The position numbers and the translations under genes were made by a program. DNA of 10,995 bases from Candidatus Woesearchaeota archaeon (GTDB lineage: Archaea; Nanobdellota; Nanobdellia; Woesearchaeales; ARS49), in assembly GCA_019323135.1 (NCBI GenBank), contig JAHWHT010000029.1, positions 1 through 10,995 of the forward strand. The letters run 5' to 3'. Positions 6,486 to 10,995 of the stretch are shown here, in pieces; positions within the stretch are counted from its first letter, which is position 1; the number at the start of each line of letters is the position of its first letter. Below the pieces are notes generated by a model that made no database searches, was not told the origin of the DNA, and worked only from the letters and a program-made list of their open reading frames with translations.

Positions 6486-6578
6486 GCATAGCGCGCTTTG
6501 TTAGGCTTCTGATATTGATTATGTTCCAGATTTGTTTTGAATCGCAAGAGTATTTGAGAACTTCGCTAGGCGCTATGC
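6486..6578 (+). mobile_element. Copy 2 of the three-copy inverted-repeat element
   Basis: The 93-bp core is the same length as in copy 1. Its ends are GCATAGCGC (6486-6494) and GCGCTATGC (6570-6578), a perfect 9-bp inverted repeat. The eighth base is G instead of A and its partner is C instead of T, so pairing is kept. The internal boxes CTTTGTTAGG, CAGATTTGT and CTTCGCTAGG are conserved. The flanks TTGTTTGAGTA (6475-6485) and TTGTTTAACTA (6582-6592) agree at 9 of 11 positions and may be an eroded target-site duplication. It follows the nurA stop by 3 nt. No coding capacity is seen inside. Confidence 0.7.
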
Positions 6579-6611
6579 AATTTGTTTAACTATGTTCTAA
6601 TAGTGACGAAA

Positions 6612-6620
6612 TTTTATATA
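6612..6620 (+). promoter_or_regulatory. TATA box of the 107-aa membrane protein gene
   Basis: TTTTATATA is preceded by the purine-rich CGAAA, which resembles a TFB recognition element. The start codon is about 66 nt away, so a leader of about 40 nt is predicted, unlike the leaderless genes nearby. The promoter lies outside repeat copy 2. Confidence 0.5.
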
Positions 6621-6667
6621 TTCTGTTCTGGGATATCCTCTGTAAACACGATTTTAAACCAAATAAA

Positions 6668-6673
6668 GGAGGT
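6668..6673 (+). promoter_or_regulatory. Strong ribosome binding site of the 107-aa membrane protein gene
   Basis: GGAGGT sits 8 nt before ATG 6682. It is the strongest Shine-Dalgarno match in the window and suggests efficient translation of a short, possibly abundant protein. Confidence 0.65.
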
Positions 6674-6681
6674 AAACGCAA

Positions 6682-7005
6682 ATGGATTCCAAACTAGGAC
6701 ATTGGGCATTTATTGTAGGTATTCTAATAGCAATCATTGCTGGACTAGTGCCTGCATGGCAAACACCTACAATCACCTGGGTACTTGTTATCTTAGGACT
6801 AGTAGTAGGACTGCTAAATATAACTGCAAAAGAAACAATTGAATTTTTAGTAGCTTCAATTGCATTGTTAGTAATCGGAAGCGCAGGAGCAATCCCAGCT
6901 TTAGGAACAATTGTTCTATCAGTACTAGCAAATATTGTAGCATTTGTAGCACCAGCTGCATTAGTAGTAGCACTACTAGCTATCTATAGACTAGCACAGA
7001 AATAA
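6682..7005 (+). CDS. Conserved-looking small integral membrane protein, 107 aa
   Basis: The protein is nearly all hydrophobic, with three to four membrane segments at about 8-25, 32-46, 53-72 and 76-104. The only clear polar stretches are the N-terminal MDSKLGHW, the NITAKETIEF loop (46-55) and the RLAQK end. It is rich in Val, Ile, Leu, Ala and Gly. From memory, similar short proteins with a KET.EFLVA loop and a final NIVAFVAPAALVVAL segment occur in several archaea without known function; I cannot confirm this here. No pore, catalytic or metal motif is visible. Its own TATA box, a leader with GGAGGT, and a downstream T-run make it a single-gene unit. It lies between repeat copies 2 and 3. 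A membrane-structural or channel-like role is only a guess. Confidence 0.8.
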   Translation: MDSKLGHWAFIVGILIAIIAGLVPAWQTPTITWVLVILGLVVGLLNITAKETIEFLVASIALLVIGSAGAIPALGTIVLSVLANIVAFVAPAALVVALLAIYRLAQK

Positions 7006-7006
7006 A

Positions 7007-7026
7007 TTTTTTTATTTTTTTTCTTT
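7007..7026 (+). terminator. Oligo-T transcription terminator after the 107-aa gene
   Basis: Directly after the TAA stop come runs of 7 T, then 8 T broken by one A, then CTTT. Archaeal RNA polymerase terminates at such U-tracts without a hairpin, so this ends the single-gene transcript before repeat copy 3. Confidence 0.65.
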
Positions 7027-7043
7027 AGTTTAGAAAAACATTA

Positions 7044-7153
7044 ACGTATGCACATAGCACGCTTCGTTAGGCTTCTGATATTTCTTTTATTTCAGATTTA
7101 TGTTACACTATATTGTGTGCTTGAGAACTTCGCTAGGTGCTATGCCCATACGT
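7044..7153 (+). mobile_element. Copy 3 of the three-copy inverted-repeat element, with an extended outer stem
   Basis: The conserved core runs from 7052 to 7145 (94 bp). CATAGCAC at 7053-7060 pairs with GTGCTATG at 7137-7144. Two mismatches follow, then ACGTATG (7044-7050) pairs with CATACGT (7147-7153), so the inverted repeat spans 17 positions with 2 mismatches. The internal boxes CTTCGTTAGG, CAGATTTAT and CTTCGCTAGG are all present. The first core base is A instead of G, which breaks the outermost pair seen in copies 1 and 2. A short direct repeat ACGTAT (7044-7049, 7150-7155) flanks it but cannot be separated from the inverted repeat, so a target duplication is not clear. It lies between the small membrane protein's terminator and the ppsA promoter. 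Confidence 0.7.
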
Positions 7154-7164
7154 ATTGACACAAC

Positions 7165-7173
7165 ATTTAAATA
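7165..7173 (+). promoter_or_regulatory. TATA box of ppsA
   Basis: ATTTAAATA lies about 46 nt before the start codon. Transcription starting about 26 nt downstream gives a leader of about 20 nt that contains the GAGGT site. It lies 12 nt right of repeat copy 3. Confidence 0.5.
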
Positions 7174-7202
7174 CATAAAGCACGAATTCTTACTTAAAAA
7201 AA

Positions 7203-7207
7203 GAGGT
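7203..7207 (+). promoter_or_regulatory. Ribosome binding site that fixes the TTG start of ppsA
   Basis: GAGGT precedes TTG 7215 by 7 nt. The first in-frame Met codon lies well inside the conserved N-terminus, so this site and family alignment both support the TTG. Confidence 0.6.
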
Positions 7208-7214
7208 AAACAGT

Positions 7215-9626
7215 TTGACAGCTAGAAACAAGAAGTTTATTCTATGGTTTGATGAATTGAGTATCGGAGATGTAGGTCTTGTTGGAGGAAAAAATGCATC
7301 TCTCGGAGAGATGTATAGAGAGCTGACTAAGAAAAAAATAAATATTCCTTATGGATTTGCTGTGACTGCTTATGCTTACAAGTATTTGCTTGATCATGCA
7401 GGTGTTGAGGATGAAATTAAAAGCGCTTTGCGCGGATTGAATGTCAAAGATATCAAGAATCTATCTTCTAGAGGAAGGAAAGTAAGAGAGATAATCAAGA
7501 AATGTGACTTTCCAGATAAGTTAAGAGATGCGATTATTAGTGCTTATCATAGACTGAGCAAAAAGTATAAAACAAGAGCAGTTGATGTTGCTGTTCGAAG
7601 CAGTGCAACTGCAGAAGACCTGCCAGACGCAAGCTTTGCAGGGCAGCAAGAGACTTACCTAAACATACATGATGAAAAATCACTGCTTTCGGCATGCAAA
7701 AACTGCTTTGCATCACTCTTTACTGACAGAGCAATTGCATATCGTGAAGAGAAAGGGTTTGATCATTTCCAAGTCTATCTTTCTATAGGTGTTCAGAAAA
7801 TGGTTCGCAGTGATAAAGCAAGCTCTGGAGTCTTGTTTACACTAGATACTGAAACCGGATTTGATGATGTAGTATTTATTACAGCTGCATGGGGCTTGGG
7901 AGAAAATGTAGTACAGGGAGCAGTAAACCCTGATGAATTTCACGTATTTGAGCCAACACTTACAAAAGGGTTTAAACCAATAATTACACGAACCCTTGGA
8001 AGCAAAAGCAAAACAATGATTTACTCTTCTGGCAGAAAACCGATAAAAAATATCAACACGCCTTTGGCAAAACAAAAAAAGTTCTGCATAACAGATGCAG
8101 AAGTGCTTAAGTTAGCCAAGTGGGGCTGTGTTATTGAGAAACACTATTCTGCAAAAAGAAAAAAATGGACGCCAATGGATATAGAGTGGGCAAAAGACGG
8201 AGTATCTGGAGAACTATATATAGTTCAGGCAAGGCCTGAAACTGTGCAGAGCCAAAAATCAAAACATGTACTTGAGGAATATCATCTTAAACAAAAATCA
8301 GATGTGATTGTCTCTGGGAAAAGCGTGGGGAGCAAGATTGCAAGCGGAACTGCATGCCTGGTAAAAAGCGTAAAAGACATTCATAAGTTTAAACCAGGAC
8401 AGATACTTGTGACAGAGATGACTGACCCAGACTGGGTTGTCATTATGAAACAAGCAGGAGCAATTGTTACAGACAAAGGAGGCAGGACATGCCATGCTGC
8501 GATTGTTTCAAGGGAGTTGGGGATACCTTGTGTAGTCGGGACAATAAATGGGACATCAAAGATAAAAAATGGGGAAAAGATAACAATAAATTGTTCAGAT
8601 GGTGAAGAAGGGAAAGTCCATAAAGGGCTGCTTAAGTATGAAATTAAGAAAATTAACATCAAGAAATTTCCTAAAACAAAAACAAAAGTGATGATGAACA
8701 TAGGGAGTCCTGATGAAGCATTTGAGCTAAGCTTTATCCCGAATTCTGGAGTTGGATTGGCTCGTGAAGAATTTATTATTAATTCTTATATTAAAATACA
8801 CCCAATGGCTCTTGTTAATTATAGAAAGATGCCTTTGCAGGTCAAGAAGAAAATTGATGCTCTGACACACGGATATAAAGACAAAACACAATTCTTTGTA
8901 GACAAATTAGCATGCGGCGTAGGAACAATCGCTGCAGCATTCTATCCAAATGATGTAATTGTGCGCATGAGTGATTTTAAATCAAATGAATATGCAAATC
9001 TGATTGGCGGCAAATTATTTGAACCAAAAGAAGAAAACCCTATGATAGGTTGGAGAGGGGCTTCTAGGTATTACAATCCTAAATATAAACCTGCATTTGC
9101 TCTTGAGTGTAAAGCGCTGAAGAAAGTTCGCGAAGAATTTGGCCTGGTTAATATGAAAATAATGATACCATTTTGCAGAACTGTTGCAGAGGGCAAGAAA
9201 GTGATTGCAGAGATGAAGCGAAATGGATTAGTGCAGGGCAAAAACGGGCTGCAAGTGTATGTAATGTGCGAGATTCCATCAAATGTAATATTAGCAGATG
9301 AGTTTTCTAAAGTATTTGATGGGTTTAGCATTGGAACAAATGATTTAACACAATTGACACTAGGTCTTGATAGAGATTCTGCACTTGTTTCAGACATTTA
9401 TGATGAGAGAAATGAAGCAGTTGAAGATATGGTGCATCATGTAATTGATAGGGCTAAGAAGAATAAAAAGAAGATTGGTCTTTGTGGTCAGGCACCGTCG
9501 GACTATCCAGACTTTGCGCAGTTTTTAGTCAGATGTGGAATTGACAGCATTTCTTTAAATCCAGATGCTGTTGTAAAGACAACATTAGCTATTGCTGAAA
9601 TGGAGAAGAAACTGAGAAAAAAATAA
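7215..9626 (+). CDS. ppsA: Phosphoenolpyruvate synthase (pyruvate, water dikinase)
   Basis: The enzyme makes phosphoenolpyruvate from pyruvate and ATP (releasing AMP and phosphate), feeding gluconeogenesis; in some archaea it may run in the reverse, glycolytic direction. The 803-residue length matches the family (E. coli PpsA has 792). The N-terminal ATP-grasp domain begins with VGGKNASLGEM (23-33) and contains AVRSSATAEDLPDASFAGQQ (126-145). The swivelling phosphohistidine domain has GGRTCHAAIVSRELGIPC with catalytic H427. The C-terminal TIM barrel has GWRGASRY (R614), GTNDLTQL (707-714) and GLCGQAPSD with C757, the acid-base Cys. All key residues are present, so it should be active. Translation starts at TTG with a GAGGT site. 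No neighbouring PpsR-type regulator is present. Its end lies 3 nt from the convergent lipoprotein gene. Confidence 0.95.
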   Translation: MTARNKKFILWFDELSIGDVGLVGGKNASLGEMYRELTKKKINIPYGFAVTAYAYKYLLDHAGVEDEIKSALRGLNVKDIKNLSSRGRKVREIIKKCDFPDKLRDAIISAYHRLSKKYKTRAVDVAVRSSATAEDLPDASFAGQQETYLNIHDEKSLLSACKNCFASLFTDRAIAYREEKGFDHFQVYLSIGVQKMVRSDKASSGVLFTLDTETGFDDVVFITAAWGLGENVVQGAVNPDEFHVFEPTLTKGFKPIITRTLGSKSKTMIYSSGRKPIKNINTPLAKQKKFCITDAEVLKLAKWGCVIEKHYSAKRKKWTPMDIEWAKDGVSGELYIVQARPETVQSQKSKHVLEEYHLKQKSDVIVSGKSVGSKIASGTACLVKSVKDIHKFKPGQILVTEMTDPDWVVIMKQAGAIVTDKGGRTCHAAIVSRELGIPCVVGTINGTSKIKNGEKITINCSDGEEGKVHKGLLKYEIKKINIKKFPKTKTKVMMNIGSPDEAFELSFIPNSGVGLAREEFIINSYIKIHPMALVNYRKMPLQVKKKIDALTHGYKDKTQFFVDKLACGVGTIAAAFYPNDVIVRMSDFKSNEYANLIGGKLFEPKEENPMIGWRGASRYYNPKYKPAFALECKALKKVREEFGLVNMKIMIPFCRTVAEGKKVIAEMKRNGLVQGKNGLQVYVMCEIPSNVILADEFSKVFDGFSIGTNDLTQLTLGLDRDSALVSDIYDERNEAVEDMVHHVIDRAKKNKKKIGLCGQAPSDYPDFAQFLVRCGIDSISLNPDAVVKTTLAIAEMEKKLRKK

Positions 9627-9629
9627 AAC

Positions 9630-9926
9630 TTATTCTTGAGAATCTAAAAATTCTCGGATATCATCTTCAATAGTATCTATGTCTTCAAGACACTTTTTTG
9701 CCTTTTTTTGTGTAGGCTCTATATACTTTAGCATCATTGTAACATGTAGAACATCTAATTCTGTCTCGCTAAACTCTTGCGTCTTTTTTTCAGGAGCTGG
9801 TTTAGAAGCATATGCTGGTGCTATTAAATACTCTTGCTGAACTTTTGGTTCTTGAGAGGCACAACCTGCCATAAATCCGGTATACAATGCAATTGCTGCA
9901 ATCCCTGTTCTTATGAAGTTTCTCAT
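9630..9926 (-). CDS. Small putative lipoprotein, 98 aa
   Basis: From ATG 9926 the protein begins MRNFIRTGIAAIALYTGFMAGC, a basic n-region, a hydrophobic core and a lipobox-like MAGC with C22, so it is probably exported and lipid-anchored. The mature part is short, polar and unrecognised: a Pro/Lys-rich stretch (PAPEKK) then a mostly helical, acidic end (ETELDVL, EDIDTIEDDIREFL) that may form a coiled coil. A GTG nine bases upstream (9933-9935) is an alternative start giving 101 residues; the ATG is preferred because GTGAT lies 4 nt before it. The stop is 3 nt from the ppsA stop on the other strand. No partner gene is evident. Confidence 0.65.
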   Translation of the reverse strand: MRNFIRTGIAAIALYTGFMAGCASQEPKVQQEYLIAPAYASKPAPEKKTQEFSETELDVLHVTMMLKYIEPTQKKAKKCLEDIDTIEDDIREFLDSQE

Positions 9927-9978
9927 TGTAATCACTAACTCGTTATAAATTATGGTAGTTTAAAAAGCTACGTGTATA

Positions 9979-10926
9979 CTAGGGTTCAATAACGCAAATA
10001 GTTTTACTCAAAGATTTATGCAGGTAGTAAGAATATTCTGCTTTGAGTTTTAGTTTTGCGGTTTTTATGAGCTTCTTGTGTTTTATGAAGCTAGGGAAAC
10101 CAATTACTGCACGCACTTTAAGGGTTTTCTTCAGATTTTTTAAGAATGCTGAGTAAAGTTTTTCTAAATCAACTTTTTTAGTGCTTATTGCGTAGGGGAG
10201 GTCTGCAACAATGTATCTATAACCTATTCGCAGAGTGGTTGAATCTTTTTTTCTTAACTGATATTTTACCTTGAAGTGCTTAAGATTTTTATCTGCAAAC
10301 TTTAGCATCAAATCATCAATATCATAGCCGATTACGCGAAAGTCCATCAAGCCTGCCTCGATTAGAATACCGCCTGTACCGCAAAAAGGATCAACAATAG
10401 TGCTTTGAGTAGAGATTGCTCCTGTCAGATTTACTAAACACCTTGCTAATCTAGGGTGCAAAGAAGATGGATGAAGAATTGGTCTTAGGTGAGCTTTGCG
10501 CTTTTCAAAAGGCTCCTGCATCTTATCTATCAATAATCCACAGTAAACTTGGTTTTTGTCAAAGTAAAAATGAAACTCAGTCTTAGGCTTAACAAGATTA
10601 ACAACTGGCTTTTTTAGGTAATCCCAGACAGTGTCTGCAATTTCCCTGTCTTTTACGTGATCTTTTCCAAAACTTCTGATGCAAAAAGAATGGCTGTAAT
10701 GTTTATTCCAGTCAAACTTTTTCAGAGCCATTGTTAAAGTTGCTCTTGTGCAGGTGAATAAATGCTGGTAAACTTTTTTAGTGTAAGCTAATCGCCTGAA
10801 GTAAGTTTTTCTTGAATCTAGAAATAATAGATTATTTACTAACTTAGATTTGCCTGGAAAGATTGATAGAACCTCTGCTTTGCTTAAATTCAGGTTATGC
10901 TTAGATAGTGCGAAGATTAGTTTCAT
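9979..10926 (-). CDS. tRNA (guanine-10-N2) methyltransferase, Trm-G10/Trm11 type
   Basis: The 315-residue protein fits archaeal Trm-G10, which uses S-adenosylmethionine to make N2-methyl- or N2,N2-dimethylguanosine at tRNA position 10. Residues 1-135 form the N-terminal ferredoxin-like/THUMP region that binds tRNA. A linker, KAHLRPILHPSSLHPRLAR (144-162), is characteristic of this family. The Rossmann methyltransferase domain follows, with VDPFCGTGGILIEAG (178-192) as the SAM-binding motif I, GYDID (200-204, D202 for the ribose), and the catalytic VADLPYA (240-246) replacing the NPPY of other N-methyltransferases. In many members the motif is DxPYG; here Ala follows the Tyr. Length is slightly short compared with 330-350. 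A TATA box exactly 26 nt upstream suggests a leaderless transcript. Confidence 0.9.
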   Translation of the reverse strand: MKLIFALSKHNLNLSKAEVLSIFPGKSKLVNNLLFLDSRKTYFRRLAYTKKVYQHLFTCTRATLTMALKKFDWNKHYSHSFCIRSFGKDHVKDREIADTVWDYLKKPVVNLVKPKTEFHFYFDKNQVYCGLLIDKMQEPFEKRKAHLRPILHPSSLHPRLARCLVNLTGAISTQSTIVDPFCGTGGILIEAGLMDFRVIGYDIDDLMLKFADKNLKHFKVKYQLRKKDSTTLRIGYRYIVADLPYAISTKKVDLEKLYSAFLKNLKKTLKVRAVIGFPSFIKHKKLIKTAKLKLKAEYSYYLHKSLSKTICVIEP

Positions 10927-10947
10927 AACTAAGCAAATGTGTTTTGG

Positions 10948-10956
10948 TTATATAAA
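10948..10956 (-). promoter_or_regulatory. TATA box of the tRNA G10 methyltransferase gene
   Basis: The minus strand reads TTTATATAA, centred 26 nt before ATG 10926. It is the clearest leaderless-type promoter in the window. Confidence 0.6.
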
Positions 10957-10973
10957 TTTTTCTTTTACACGGA

Positions 10974-10995
10974 AAAAACCAGTTTGCTGGTTTTT
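10974..10995. terminator. Symmetric hairpin with T-run at the window end
   Basis: AAAAACCAG (10974-10982) and CTGGTTTTT (10987-10995) form a perfect 9-bp stem around a TTTG loop. Both strands end in a T-run, so it could terminate transcription in either direction. It lies upstream of the methyltransferase promoter and may end a gene outside the window. Confidence 0.55.

Noticed and set aside
813..7153. The three repeats as part of a CRISPR array
   Set aside because: Copies are 93-94 bp, separated by kilobases or by a gene, with internal divergence and no regular spacers.
9638..9655. GAGAAT/ATTCTC hairpin just after ppsA as a terminator
   Set aside because: It lies inside the coding end of the convergent lipoprotein gene, has a six-base stem and is not followed by a convincing T-run.

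Overview
The window is AT-rich DNA that reads as a chromosomal segment of an archaeon, most likely a DPANN lineage of the Woesearchaeota/Pacearchaeota type. The class assignment is inferred from gene content. The archaeal calls rest on an archaeal-type CCA-adding enzyme, a NurA nuclease, a Trm-G10 tRNA methyltransferase (THUMP plus DLPY motif), an Fcf1-like PIN protein, a COG2426 membrane protein and an archaeal-clade endonuclease IV. TATA boxes sit about 26-28 nt before the start codons of several apparently leaderless genes, which also fits archaea.

Layout: positions 1-2890 are on the minus strand: a PIN-domain gene cut by the left edge, an FHA-domain gene, then a translationally coupled pair of CPA-type antiporter and endonuclease IV (ATGA overlap). 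A compact divergent promoter at about 2891-2964 serves the antiporter leftwards and cca rightwards. Positions 2965-9626 are on the plus strand: cca overlapping a small multidrug-export-like membrane protein, an unrecognised basic protein, NurA, a 107-aa membrane protein, and phosphoenolpyruvate synthase. Positions 9630-10926 are again minus: a small putative lipoprotein that converges on ppsA, and the tRNA guanosine-10 methyltransferase. A hairpin followed by a T-run ends the window.

The genes are mostly housekeeping: tRNA maturation (cca, trm-G10), DNA repair (endonuclease IV, nurA), central carbon metabolism (ppsA) and membrane transport. No phage, CRISPR, toxin-antitoxin or biosynthetic cluster is visible.

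The most unusual content is a family of three non-coding elements of 93-94 bp, at about 813-911, 6486-6578 and 7044-7153, all in the same orientation. Each has terminal inverted repeats, two internal copies of CTTCGYTAGG in direct orientation, a central CAGATTTRT box and otherwise diverged interiors. Copy 1 is bracketed by an exact 9-bp direct repeat, as expected for a target-site duplication, and copies 1 and 2 begin at or within 3 nt of a stop codon. One stem position changes in a compensatory way between copies (A-T to G-C). This looks like a small non-autonomous mobile element (MITE-like) or a REP-like structured repeat; I do not recognise it as a described family. Copies 2 and 3 bracket the 107-aa membrane protein gene together with its own promoter and strong ribosome binding site.
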